Assembly: GCF_020966635.1 (NCBI RefSeq)
Contig: NZ_JAJKFQ010000011.1
Coordinates: 372,001-436,000, forward strand
DNA from: Stieleria sp. JC731
GTDB taxonomy: Bacteria; Planctomycetota; Planctomycetia; Pirellulales; Pirellulaceae
DNA: 64,000 nt
Reading direction: 5' to 3'
Positions 27,589-37,171 of this stretch are shown here, piece by piece. A program made the translations under genes and the position numbers. The stretch's first letter is position 1; every line of letters starts with the position of its first letter. The notes under the pieces were generated by a model. The model ran no database searches and was not told the origin of the DNA. It was given only the letters and a program-made list of their open reading frames with translations.

Positions 27589-28935
27589 ATGTTGACGATC
27601 ACGGGGCCGGCTAGCCGCTATTGTGACGGACGAAACCGGCGCAGCTTTTTGAAAATTGGTGCACTGTCATTCGGTGCCGGCGGGCTTTCGCTTGCCGATC
27701 TCTATCGAGCCGAAGCGGCCAGCCCATCGGGACGGCGGCATAAATCGGTGATCAATATTTTCCTGGCCGGCGGTCCTCCGCACCAGGATATGTGGGAGAT
27801 CAAAACCGATGCCCCCAGCGAGATTCGCGGGGAGTTTCGGCCGATCAATACGAACGTTCCCGGCATCCAGATTTGCGAAGTCTTCCCAAAGCTGGCATCG
27901 ATGATGGACAAAGCCGCGGTGATTCGCAGCGTTGTCGGATGTCGAGGTGGGCACGACGCGATTCAGTGCTTCACCGGTTGGGAAAACAATTCGTTGCGCA
28001 GCATCGGTGGTCGTCCTTCGATCGGTGCTGCAACATCGAAGTTGTTCGGCCCCGTTGATCCTGCGGTGCCTCCTTTCGTCGGTCTTGCCGCGCCGACACG
28101 ACACCTGCCTTGGTCCGACGCTGGGCAATCAGGGTTTTTGGGCTCGGCCTTTACGCCCTTCAAACCCGACGGCCCCGGCATGAAAAACATGACCCTGCAA
28201 GGGATCACACTTGATCGATTGGCCAATCGTCGCGCGTTGTTGTCCGAACTGGATGTGATGCGCCGGGACATCGATATCAACGGCACGATGGAAGGGATGG
28301 ACGCGTTCGGTCAGCGAGCGTTGGATGTTCTTACCAGCAGCAAGCTGGTCGATGCCCTTGATCTCAGTAAAGAAGACCCTCGCGTTGTCGAAATGTACGG
28401 GGACGGCAAGCCGTACAAGTATCAGTACGACGGTGCACCGACTTGCAATGAGCAACTGTTGGTGGCACGTCGCTTGGTAGAGGCCGGCGTGCGAGTTGTC
28501 AGTCTAAGTTTTGGACGTTGGGACAGTCATGGTCAGAACTTTGACTTAGTTCGTGACCACGGTGGAAAGTTGGATCAGTGCCTCAGTGCGTTGATCACTG
28601 ACTTGGATCAGCGTGGGATGCTGGATGATGTTGCCATCGCGGTTTGGGGCGAGTTCGGTCGGACTCCAAAAATCAATCCTCAAGCCGGTCGTGACCACTG
28701 GACCAAAGTCAGCTGTGCGTTCTTAGCCGGCGGTGGAATGAACACCGGTCAAGCGATCGGGGCAACCAACCGCATGGGTGAAGAGGCCACCGAACGCCCT
28801 GTCGACATGCAAGAGATTGTCGCAACGCTGTATCACACGTTGGGGATCGATACGCAAACGACTGCGATTGCAGACCCTACCGGGCGACCACAGTTTCTTG
28901 TCGACAAGGACCCGATTGTCGAGTTGGTCGGATGA
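27589..28935 (+). CDS. DUF1501 protein, Tat-exported
   Basis: A member of the DUF1501 family, related in fold to alkaline phosphatase/sulfatase-type hydrolases. The N-terminus carries a twin-arginine signal (NRRSFLKIGALSFGAGG, Arg17-Arg18). Family motifs include NIFLAGGPPHQDMWEIK, GIQICEVFPKLA, VVSLSFGRWDSHGQNF and VWGEFGRTPKINPQAGRDHW. The Asp and His residues in DSHG and GRDHW are plausible metal ligands. Export through Tat implies folding, and perhaps cofactor loading, in the cytoplasm. It overlaps the next gene by 4 bp (ATGA). In planctomycetes DUF1501 genes are almost always beside a DUF1549/DUF1553 gene, as here; the reaction is unknown. Confidence 0.95.
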   Translation: MLTITGPASRYCDGRNRRSFLKIGALSFGAGGLSLADLYRAEAASPSGRRHKSVINIFLAGGPPHQDMWEIKTDAPSEIRGEFRPINTNVPGIQICEVFPKLASMMDKAAVIRSVVGCRGGHDAIQCFTGWENNSLRSIGGRPSIGAATSKLFGPVDPAVPPFVGLAAPTRHLPWSDAGQSGFLGSAFTPFKPDGPGMKNMTLQGITLDRLANRRALLSELDVMRRDIDINGTMEGMDAFGQRALDVLTSSKLVDALDLSKEDPRVVEMYGDGKPYKYQYDGAPTCNEQLLVARRLVEAGVRVVSLSFGRWDSHGQNFDLVRDHGGKLDQCLSALITDLDQRGMLDDVAIAVWGEFGRTPKINPQAGRDHWTKVSCAFLAGGGMNTGQAIGATNRMGEEATERPVDMQEIVATLYHTLGIDTQTTAIADPTGRPQFLVDKDPIVELVG

Positions 28936-31394
28936 GCACAACACGTTTAAAAAGCCAGCTTGGCCTACAAAGCCTGCTTGTCGCGATCGCTTCGCTGGTT
29001 GGGCTCGGCTGTCTACCAGCAACGGCTGCCGAACTGCAGTTCATAAATACCTTTCCCGAAGGCACCAGCCTAAAAGGGATCGACGCGCGGATGCAATTAA
29101 TCGTGACAGCCACTGACGGCGTCATGGCGACCGATGTCACACGTGATGTCGACTTTGCCGCGTATCCCAAAGGTATCGTGCAAGTTGACTCCAACGGTTT
29201 TCTACAGCCTGTCGCCGATGGTGAAGCTGAAGTCATCGCCGCATTTCCTGATGGAAGCCAAGCGACAACGCGAGTGACCGTCGAAGGAATGAATGAACCC
29301 GAGCTCGTCAGCTTTTGTGGACAAGTCGTTCCGATCTTCACGAAGCTTGGATGCAATGGCGGAGGTTGCCACGGGAAAATTGCTGGGCAGAATGGTTTCC
29401 GACTTTCGCTGCTGGGCTTCGAACCCCAAGAAGACCATCGTCACTTGGTTGCCGAATCTCGTGGTCGACGGGTTTCTCCTGCGGCACCCGATCGAAGTTT
29501 ATTGCTGTTGAAGACGACCGGCGAAATGCCCCACGGCGGCGGTGCTCGTGCTGACAAGCAGTCACACGAATACCGCGTTATGCGACGTTGGATCGCTCAA
29601 GGGATGCCGTACGATATTGGTGACGTTCCCAGTGTTGAGAAATTGGAAGTCTTCCCCAAAAACCGTCGGTTGTTTGGGGGACAATCACAGCAACTCGCCG
29701 TGATCGCGACTTACGATGATGGTCGTGTCGAAGATGTGACCCGTGCGGCTGTCTTCGAATCAAATGACACTCAGATGGCAGACGTCAGCGCGACCGGTTT
29801 GGTCTCGACCAGTGATTCCATTGGCGATGTCGCGGTGATGGCTCGTTACAACGGATTGGTCGCGGTATTCCGAGCAGAGATTCCTCTGCAAGGCGCCAAG
29901 ACACCCGAGCAAATTGCGGACTACCAGCATCCGGTCGACTTGGCCGTTCGTCGAAAGCTTGCTTCGCTTGGGATTCAACCTTCAGGAACTTGTGACGATT
30001 CGACCTATCTTCGACGGGTCACGTTGGACATCTGTGGTCGGATTCCGACGCTGGATGAAACGGAAGCGTTCCTTTCCGATGGGGCTGGTGACAAACGTGC
30101 CAAACTTGTCGATCGGTTGTTGGATAGCGAAGACTACGCGACCAACTTTGCTCGAAAGTGGAGCGTGATTCTGAGGAATCGACGTGATGGTGGCCCATTG
30201 AAGGCTGACACGCTCGTATTTCACCATTGGATTCAGGAATCATTTCGCAACAACAAACCCTACGATCAGTTTGTCAGCGAATTGTTGACAGCGCGGGGCA
30301 GCGTTTATAGCAACCCCGCTGTTGTATGGCTAAATCATGTGACTGATCACAACGAACGGGTTGAAGATGTCAGCCAATTGTTCATGGGACAGCGGATTCA
30401 ATGTGCCCGCTGTCACCACCACCCTTATGAAAAGTGGAGCCAAGAAGATTACGCTCGGATGTCAGCGTTCTTCACGACCGTGACAAAGAAAGACGTCGGA
30501 GGCGAAATCACCTTTGTGTCACGTGTCGCCTCAGCGACCTCCCCCCACCCCCGCACCCGCCAGCCCCTGCCCCCGGCAGGATTGGATGCATTGCCCCAAG
30601 ACATCGACCCCTACGAAGATCCGAGGACGGAACTTGCGACTTGGTTGACTTCGCCGGACAATCCATTCTTTGCCCGTTCATTGGTGAACCGTTACTGGAA
30701 ACACTTTATGGGCCGCGGATTGGTCGAACCTGAAGACGATATGCGAATGACCAACCCCCCTTCGAATCCAGAGTTGATGGATGCGTTATCGGCGTCGTTC
30801 ATCGATTCAGGTTTTGATCTTCGTCAACTGATCCGTACGATTTGCACCTCGGAAACATATGCGGCATCGTCGGACGCGAACGAATCAAATCTGATCGATC
30901 GGCGGAGCTACTCAAGGTTTTTCCCAAAACGATTGTTGGCCGAAACGTTGTTGGACGCTGTCGACCGTGTTACAGGGGCAACCTCAAGCTTCACCGGTAT
31001 GCCCGATGCGACTAAGGCGATTGAATTGCCCGACACTGGGTTCAATTCGTACTTCCTAACAGTCTTTGGCCAGCCTGATGCGAAAACGGCTTGCGAATGC
31101 GAACGATCAGCGGAAGCCAACCTCGCGCAGAGTTTGCATTTGCTCAATTCCGAAGAGATGCAAAACAAACTGGCAACCAGCACCGGTCGGGCTCGGCAGT
31201 ATGCAGAAAATCCATCGCGCCCATCGGAAGAAAAGGTTCGAGAGCTGTATCTAATTTCGCTCTGTCGTGAACCGTCTGAAAAGGAAATGAAAGCCAGTTT
31301 GACCTACCTGGGCCAACAGGCTGAAGCCGTACAACTTTGGGAAGACCTGATTTGGGCTTTGGTTAATTCAAAAGAATTCCTGTTCAATCACTAA
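28932..31394 (+). CDS. DUF1549/DUF1553 planctomycete protein with Big2-like domain and heme motifs
   Basis: An 820-residue exported protein with a signal peptide (LLVAIASLVGLGCLPATAA). The order is: a bacterial Ig-like domain (about residues 35-120, ending ATTRVTVEG), a cytochrome-like segment with an unusual CNGGGCHG (Cys141, Cys146, His147, a Cx4CH spacing), a second Ig-like domain (about 240-320), DUF1549 (DICGRIPTLDETEAFL onwards) with CARCHHHP (Cys491, Cys494, His495, a standard CxxCH), and DUF1553 at the C-terminus (RSLVNRYWKHFMGRGLVEPE). The heme motifs suggest a redox role outside the cytoplasm. Start and stop overlap both neighbours, so the set of three genes is tightly coupled. Function is not established for the family. 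Confidence 0.95.
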   Translation: MSTTRLKSQLGLQSLLVAIASLVGLGCLPATAAELQFINTFPEGTSLKGIDARMQLIVTATDGVMATDVTRDVDFAAYPKGIVQVDSNGFLQPVADGEAEVIAAFPDGSQATTRVTVEGMNEPELVSFCGQVVPIFTKLGCNGGGCHGKIAGQNGFRLSLLGFEPQEDHRHLVAESRGRRVSPAAPDRSLLLLKTTGEMPHGGGARADKQSHEYRVMRRWIAQGMPYDIGDVPSVEKLEVFPKNRRLFGGQSQQLAVIATYDDGRVEDVTRAAVFESNDTQMADVSATGLVSTSDSIGDVAVMARYNGLVAVFRAEIPLQGAKTPEQIADYQHPVDLAVRRKLASLGIQPSGTCDDSTYLRRVTLDICGRIPTLDETEAFLSDGAGDKRAKLVDRLLDSEDYATNFARKWSVILRNRRDGGPLKADTLVFHHWIQESFRNNKPYDQFVSELLTARGSVYSNPAVVWLNHVTDHNERVEDVSQLFMGQRIQCARCHHHPYEKWSQEDYARMSAFFTTVTKKDVGGEITFVSRVASATSPHPRTRQPLPPAGLDALPQDIDPYEDPRTELATWLTSPDNPFFARSLVNRYWKHFMGRGLVEPEDDMRMTNPPSNPELMDALSASFIDSGFDLRQLIRTICTSETYAASSDANESNLIDRRSYSRFFPKRLLAETLLDAVDRVTGATSSFTGMPDATKAIELPDTGFNSYFLTVFGQPDAKTACECERSAEANLAQSLHLLNSEEMQNKLATSTGRARQYAENPSRPSEEKVRELYLISLCREPSEKEMKASLTYLGQQAEAVQLWEDLIWALVNSKEFLFNH

Positions 31395-33577
31395 TGCTTT
31401 CCTTCATCATCCAGCAATCTTGCGGTGATCGAAATCGTCGCCGCTTGAACAGAACGGTCTGCTGCGGTTGCAGAATCAGTCTGCATGGCTTCATCGCGAT
31501 GGCACTTTTCGTCTTCGCCGCGATCGGGTTGGACGACACCCAATGCGCGGCGCAGCTTCCCTCGCTAGGTCTCAAGTCGCTGTCTCAGTCGTTCTTTGCA
31601 CCAGGCGAGACCTACAAAATCCATATTGCTGACTCGGTCCATGGCCAAGAGATTGACGAGTTGCATTTTTCGCATCCTGGGATCAATGCTCAAGTCTTGC
31701 GGCAAAATGAAGGCCCCGATGCGGAACCTGTCTACAATCATTTTCGCATCTCCGTTGACCCTTCCGTGCCTGACGGACGCTACGAAGTTCGAGCCGGTGG
31801 GCGATTCGGGATATCCAACCCGCGTTCGATCATTGTTGATCATCGAGTCAAGGTTTTAGGCAAAGATCCTCCGAGCAAAGTTAATCCGCTTCAGGTCGAA
31901 ACGGGCCAGATCTACGCGACACAGGTCCAGCCCGCGAAGCGTTCTTACGTTACTTTTCGAACTGCAGCCGGCACGCCGTACCGGTTGCAATTGATTGCCA
32001 ACGCCATCGACTCGCAATTGATCGGAAGGGTCTCGATTATCGATCACGATGGACGAATCATCGAAAGCCGCTTTGGCAGCGATCAAACGGATTCGATCGT
32101 GACATTCGCATCCCAATTCGATTCCGACGTCACCATTGTGTTCGGAGATGCGCTTTATCGAGGTGGGAACGGATTCGAGTGTGGGTTGTTGATCGAACCG
32201 GCGAGTGAGCAACAGGCCGAGTATTTAAATCAGCTTCGAACACCGAAGTCGATCACCAGTCGCTCTGATGAAGTTCCGGTTGCGGAGCCTGGCACGACCA
32301 AGCCGCATACCGTTCCATTCCAAGTTGAAGGCTACTTTGATACATCCGATCAACGGGAAAGCTTTCTTGTTGACCTAGCCAAGGGGCATCCCGTTTTCAT
32401 CGAAGTTGTCTCGGATCAAATTGCACAGCCAACGGACGTTCGTTTGATCGTCAAACAGTCGGTTGATAGCGGGAACGGTGATATCCAGTGGAAGCCGATC
32501 GCGACAGCGGACGACAGTGCGAACATCGGAGACAGCGTAGTTCGTTTGACCAGCAAGGATCCTCGCTTGCGATTTGATGCTCCCGCTGACGGGACGTATC
32601 AGATCGTCGTGTGGGACCAGGATAATGGCGGCGCGTTGGGAAATCAGCAGTCCTATCGTTTGATCGTCCGACCTGAATTGGATGACTTCGATCTGCTTGC
32701 CTATCACGTTTTGCCTAGCAAGGATCTGAATCTATCCGAAGCGTCAGGGATCTATCTACCACGCGGCGCTTCAGAGACGATTCGCGTCTTCGCTACACGT
32801 CGTGGCCGAGCGATGCCAATCAAAGTCGACGTCGATGGTTTGCCTGAAGGCGTGACATGTCGGTCGGGATGGATCGCTGCCAATCAAACACATGTCGACC
32901 TGACGATCTCGGCAGCTATCGATGCGCCGCCTAATCAGTTGGTGCTCGATATTCACGGGCAATGTCAATTCGGTGACCAATCGGTATCATGTCGGGCGAA
33001 AGCTGCAAGCGTCATCTGGGGAACAGATGCCTTTCGATCAAAGCCGATCGTTCGACTGTGTGAAAATCTCCGCATGGTTGTCAGCGACATGGACCGCTGT
33101 CCTTTGACGTTGCAAACCAAGACGGCAGAGCCAATCAAGGTCAAGAAAGGCGACAAAGCGGAAGCCACGGTGACCGTTCAACGTGTTGAAGGGAATAAGT
33201 CAAGTTTGGTGCTCCGCGCGAAGCATTCGCCCCCCGGTGTAAAAGTGCCGGATTTAACGATCGCGGCCGACAAAAGTGAAGGTCAATGGAAAATCGAGGT
33301 GACCGATAAAGCGATTCCCGGAACCTATACTTTCTGGGGGCAGGCCGAATCAAAAGTCAAGTTTGCGACGAACCCACAAGCTCTCGATCGTGCCAAAGCT
33401 GAAGTCGAAACGCTGAAGAAGCAACTCGAAACGACTTCAGAAGCTGAGGCCCGGACGGCGCTCGAGAAAGTAATCCAGCAAGCTGAACAACGGGTGCAAA
33501 CCGTGGCGAAGCAAGCGGCCGCCAAGGATATCACGCTTTACCTGCCCTCTCCGCTGATTACTGTTGTCGTAGAGTGA
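31394..33577 (+). CDS. Exported PPC-like domain protein of unknown function
   Basis: The start overlaps the preceding stop as TAATG. A signal-anchor-like stretch is seen at about residues 30-50 (LHGFIAMALFVFAAIGL). The body is built of beta-rich segments; TVPFQVEGYFDTSDQRES with FLVDLAKGHPVFIEVVS and YQIVVWDQDNGG resemble bacterial pre-peptidase C-terminal (PPC) domains. Near the C-terminus a short coiled coil (about 655-705, ALDRAKAEVETLKKQLETT) interrupts the last beta domain, which resumes as ITLYLPSPLITVVVE. It lies between the DUF1549/1553 gene and the cytochrome/WD40 gene and is probably part of the same surface assembly. Confidence 0.88.
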   Translation: MLSFIIQQSCGDRNRRRLNRTVCCGCRISLHGFIAMALFVFAAIGLDDTQCAAQLPSLGLKSLSQSFFAPGETYKIHIADSVHGQEIDELHFSHPGINAQVLRQNEGPDAEPVYNHFRISVDPSVPDGRYEVRAGGRFGISNPRSIIVDHRVKVLGKDPPSKVNPLQVETGQIYATQVQPAKRSYVTFRTAAGTPYRLQLIANAIDSQLIGRVSIIDHDGRIIESRFGSDQTDSIVTFASQFDSDVTIVFGDALYRGGNGFECGLLIEPASEQQAEYLNQLRTPKSITSRSDEVPVAEPGTTKPHTVPFQVEGYFDTSDQRESFLVDLAKGHPVFIEVVSDQIAQPTDVRLIVKQSVDSGNGDIQWKPIATADDSANIGDSVVRLTSKDPRLRFDAPADGTYQIVVWDQDNGGALGNQQSYRLIVRPELDDFDLLAYHVLPSKDLNLSEASGIYLPRGASETIRVFATRRGRAMPIKVDVDGLPEGVTCRSGWIAANQTHVDLTISAAIDAPPNQLVLDIHGQCQFGDQSVSCRAKAASVIWGTDAFRSKPIVRLCENLRMVVSDMDRCPLTLQTKTAEPIKVKKGDKAEATVTVQRVEGNKSSLVLRAKHSPPGVKVPDLTIAADKSEGQWKIEVTDKAIPGTYTFWGQAESKVKFATNPQALDRAKAEVETLKKQLETTSEAEARTALEKVIQQAEQRVQTVAKQAAAKDITLYLPSPLITVVVE

Positions 33578-33746
33578 CGGTGCTTCCGTCCAAGCGAGTG
33601 AATTGAAGCATCATGTCACCGATGGATGTGACCAAGTTTGCTCGCCATCTTGTTTGCGTTTTTTTTGATTCGCGATCGCTTTATCCCGCCAGTGTTTCTC
33701 GCCCCGCCTTTCCCACCCAGACCCCTCACCAGTCCAGTTTGCCGCC

Positions 33747-36700
33747 ATGATTCGCTACGCAACTTTCTTGGGTCTAGTCGCAGCCGTTTCGTTAATTGGC
33801 GCCGCGTCTGAAAAACAGCCTGCTGAACCGATCAGTTTTGCTCGTGATATCGCACCATTGCTGCAACGAAATTGTTTGGCGTGTCATCGTGAAGGTCAGG
33901 CCGAGGGCGGACTTTCATTGGAGAGTGCGACCGCGATCGAAACCGGTGGGGACAGCGGCGAATTGGTCGATATCAAGCAGCCCAGCGACAGTCTGCTGCT
34001 CACACGGATCACCGATCCTGATGAAATCATGCCGCCGGATGATAATTCTGTTGGTGCCAAACGATTAACGGCTCCTGAAGTCGACCTTGTTCGCCGTTGG
34101 ATCGAATCTGGTGCAAAGATCGATCGAATGGTTGACGATTCGGCCGATTGGGAACCAATTCCCGAGTCGATTCGGACAAGTTTGTCGATGGCCTTTTCAC
34201 CCGATTCGCAGTCGCTTGCGGTCGCCCATGCCAACCGTGTTGACGTTGTTGCTGCTCCGGCACTGAGTGAGTCAACAAGCCTAGTCGACAGCGGCTTGCA
34301 ACAAAGTGGCGTCGCATCGGTCGACTTCGTTGCCTCGATTGCTTATTCACCGACGGGAATGCAACTAGCCACCGGTGGCTTCAAAACCGTTCGCATTTGG
34401 AACCGTGTAGCCGGAACCGCTACACCCTGGCAATGGGCGATGCCGATCGCTGGCATGAGCGTATTGTCGCCAGACGCAAAGAATATCGCGTTTATCGATT
34501 CAGTGGGTGACGTTCAAGTTTGGTCCATTGAACAGCAACAATATGTCGCCACGTTTTCGATTCCGCAAAAAGCGACACTGGTAAATTGGAATTGCGATCA
34601 ACAGCTGGTGATCATCGACCGGGCCCAAACTCTGCGTCTGTTCGACGTTGCCCAACGGGCTGAAACTTCGTCCAGCCTGTTATCTTCCAATGCAGATTCG
34701 CTTGACCAGTCGTCTGACGGGCAATGGGTGGCGGTGGTCGCAAGCAGCGGAAAAATACAAGCCTATTCCAAAGGGCAGCCAGTTGAAATGAATTCGCTTG
34801 CCGCGATTCAAGATGCAGCGGTGGTGAAATTCGCTTCGCCAACAGAACTGTTGGTTGGGACCAAAGGCGGCAGCGTTCAGCAGATCGATTTAAGCTCTGA
34901 TAGCGTTGTCCGAACCATCTCTGCCGAGTTTTCGGTATCGGCAATCGGTTTTGATACTGACCGTTTGCTGGTTGGTAGCGCTAATGGCCAAGCAAAAGCT
35001 TTTAAACGAGGCGATGGTAGTTTGCTGAGCACGACAGCGGGCGACTGGGAAATGCAACTTGCTCGTGCAGGCTTGCAGCGTGAATTGAAGCAACAAACCA
35101 ATTGGACTGATGGGTTAAAGAAACAATCCGAATCGCTTCAGGCAAACGTTGATAAAGAAAAAAAGTCGCTCGAAGAATCTTCAAAGGCACACGCCGAAGC
35201 CAAGCAAAAGGTCGATGAGAATCGCAAAAAACGTGATGACTCCAATGCTCAGCTAGCAGCCGCCAAAACCGCGGTCGCCAAGTCAGAAGAGTCAAAGAAA
35301 GTGGCGAACACCGAGTCCGTTCAACTTGCAAAAGATGTCGCAGAGCTTGAACAGCAATCGGTAGCGATGAAGCAATCCATGATGCCTTTGCAGCAAAGCG
35401 TCGATCAGGCGAACAAAGTTGTCAGTGACGCCGAAGCGAAGCTTGCCGAGGCAATGAAAGAATTGCAAACGGCAAAGGAACAAGCAGTCGCTGAAACTGC
35501 AAAGCTTCAAGCAGCTCAAAAGGCTTACGAACAGAAAGAGGAACGGAAACAGGAATCAAAAGCAAAATTGGAGACCGTCAACAAGCAATTGGCTGACCTG
35601 GAGAAATCCATTGCCGATCAAAACAAACAGATCGAACAAGTTGGTAAGACTTTGGCGGAACAAGAGAAGGCGTTAACTCAATCAGAGCAGACATTGGCCA
35701 ATCGCCTGCAAGCTCTTGAGGCGACCAAAGAAGCACACAAAATCGCATCGGATCGGATTCCTGAACATCAGCGTGAAATCTTGGTCCGGTCGCTGCGGGT
35801 CGAAAACTTGCAGGCGTCGATCGATTCGATCGATCAGCAAAGGCTTCAAAGTGAGCCCGTCGTGTCCGTGCAGATTTCTGCCGATGGAAAATCATTCGAT
35901 CTGCTGGATCGCGGAGGTCAACTTCGACAATTTGATCTTTCGACTGGCCGTGCGGTCGGACCGGCAACGGATACCGGGCTGACCGACGTATCCGAAACTG
36001 CCGAACTGGGAATGATCGATGATACGATTTGTATCGTTGGGGATTTCCAACCCAGATCGATCAAGGTGCCAGAGCAATGGAAACTTCATGCGGTCGTCGG
36101 CGGTTTACAGTCTGAATTGATCAGCGACCGAGTCATGTCGATTGCCTTTAGCCCCGATGGGAATTCGATCGCTTTTGGCAGTGGAGTACCGAGTCGAAGC
36201 GGCATGATTTCGATCGCCGATGCGAAAACCGGTGAAGTTGTCCGCGAGTTCCAGGGTGTGCACAGTGACGTCGTCTTGGCATTGCGTTTCTCGCCCAGTG
36301 GAGACCTACTGGCGAGCGGTTCGGCGGATAAGTCCATTCGATTGATTGATTTTCGAAAAGGTGCCATCGTCAAATCGCTCGATGGCCACACCCATCATGT
36401 AATGGCTCTCGATTGGCAGCACGACGGACGAGTCTTGGCTAGCGGTGGTGCTGACAAAAACATCAAAGTCTGGGATGTTCTCAGCGGTCAGCAAAAACGC
36501 AATATCGGCGCGTTATCAGAAGAGCTGACATCGGTCCGCTTCATTGGCGAAACGTCCAAAGTTGTCAGTGCGACCTTGGATGGCCAGATTCGAATTCACG
36601 AAACCACCAACGGGGCTCAGGCAAGCGCCACGGGTGCGGGCGACTTGGTCTACTGCTTGGACGTTTCACCCGATGCTCAATTCGTTTCCGCAGCGGGGCA

Positions 36701-36770
36701 GCGTGGCGAGGTCAAAATGTGGAACGTCGAAGGCCTGAAACCGATCCAGGCGAGCACATCTGCACAATGA
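33747..36770 (+). CDS. Planctomycete-type cytochrome c domain, WD40 propeller with large coiled-coil insertion
   Basis: A 1007-residue exported protein with a signal peptide in the first 20 residues. A planctomycete cytochrome c domain follows: CLACH with Cys43, Cys46 and His47, and a probable axial ligand region at EIMPPDD, ending VRRWIESGAKID. WD40-like blades run from about residue 145 to 430 (MAFSPDSQSLAVAHAN, AYSPTGMQLATGGFKTVRIW). A coiled coil of about 255 residues (435-690; QESKAKLETVNKQLADLEKS) then interrupts the propeller, which resumes at about 700 with clear blades (LRFSPSGDLLASGSADKSIR, DWQHDGRVLASGGADKNIKV). The likely role is a structural or redox component beside the DUF1501 pair; 169 bp separate it from the preceding gene. 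Confidence 0.93.
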   Translation: MIRYATFLGLVAAVSLIGAASEKQPAEPISFARDIAPLLQRNCLACHREGQAEGGLSLESATAIETGGDSGELVDIKQPSDSLLLTRITDPDEIMPPDDNSVGAKRLTAPEVDLVRRWIESGAKIDRMVDDSADWEPIPESIRTSLSMAFSPDSQSLAVAHANRVDVVAAPALSESTSLVDSGLQQSGVASVDFVASIAYSPTGMQLATGGFKTVRIWNRVAGTATPWQWAMPIAGMSVLSPDAKNIAFIDSVGDVQVWSIEQQQYVATFSIPQKATLVNWNCDQQLVIIDRAQTLRLFDVAQRAETSSSLLSSNADSLDQSSDGQWVAVVASSGKIQAYSKGQPVEMNSLAAIQDAAVVKFASPTELLVGTKGGSVQQIDLSSDSVVRTISAEFSVSAIGFDTDRLLVGSANGQAKAFKRGDGSLLSTTAGDWEMQLARAGLQRELKQQTNWTDGLKKQSESLQANVDKEKKSLEESSKAHAEAKQKVDENRKKRDDSNAQLAAAKTAVAKSEESKKVANTESVQLAKDVAELEQQSVAMKQSMMPLQQSVDQANKVVSDAEAKLAEAMKELQTAKEQAVAETAKLQAAQKAYEQKEERKQESKAKLETVNKQLADLEKSIADQNKQIEQVGKTLAEQEKALTQSEQTLANRLQALEATKEAHKIASDRIPEHQREILVRSLRVENLQASIDSIDQQRLQSEPVVSVQISADGKSFDLLDRGGQLRQFDLSTGRAVGPATDTGLTDVSETAELGMIDDTICIVGDFQPRSIKVPEQWKLHAVVGGLQSELISDRVMSIAFSPDGNSIAFGSGVPSRSGMISIADAKTGEVVREFQGVHSDVVLALRFSPSGDLLASGSADKSIRLIDFRKGAIVKSLDGHTHHVMALDWQHDGRVLASGGADKNIKVWDVLSGQQKRNIGALSEELTSVRFIGETSKVVSATLDGQIRIHETTNGAQASATGAGDLVYCLDVSPDAQFVSAAGQRGEVKMWNVEGLKPIQASTSAQ

Positions 36771-37171
36771 TCGGGCGGTCAATTGAGGTGTGTTAGACGC
36801 CTGATTTGATTGCAAATCGGTTCTATTTCAATGCGATCACGCGTAGACGATTGGGGCGTTAGCATCGCCTTGTGGTGCGTTGTCCGCATTAAGCCTCAAA
36901 ACTATCTTCGTCTATTCGCTCTTGCGGGGAGTCGCTCTAGGAACGATGGCCATTGATCACTAGAACGTGAATTGTCGCCTTCGCACCTAGTAACCCTTCA
37001 CCGACTGCTCATCGACCAGTGTCATTTGACCGATGTCAGTGGGCTGCGAAATCGAGGCCGGTTCATAAAACGACTTGCTCACAGTGTGCAACCGTTTTTG
37101 TGTTCTGCCCCTTTTTTTGTGTCGTGGGTTTTGGGTGATGAAACGCCAGTCATCCGGATGACTCCACCCCA
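36771..37171. other. Intergenic region upstream of the MscS-type channel
   Basis: A 401-bp gap between two genes on the same strand. I see no repeat of the gagccg family, no strong hairpin with a U-tract and no convincing promoter boxes. A promoter for the channel gene is expected here. Confidence 0.5.
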
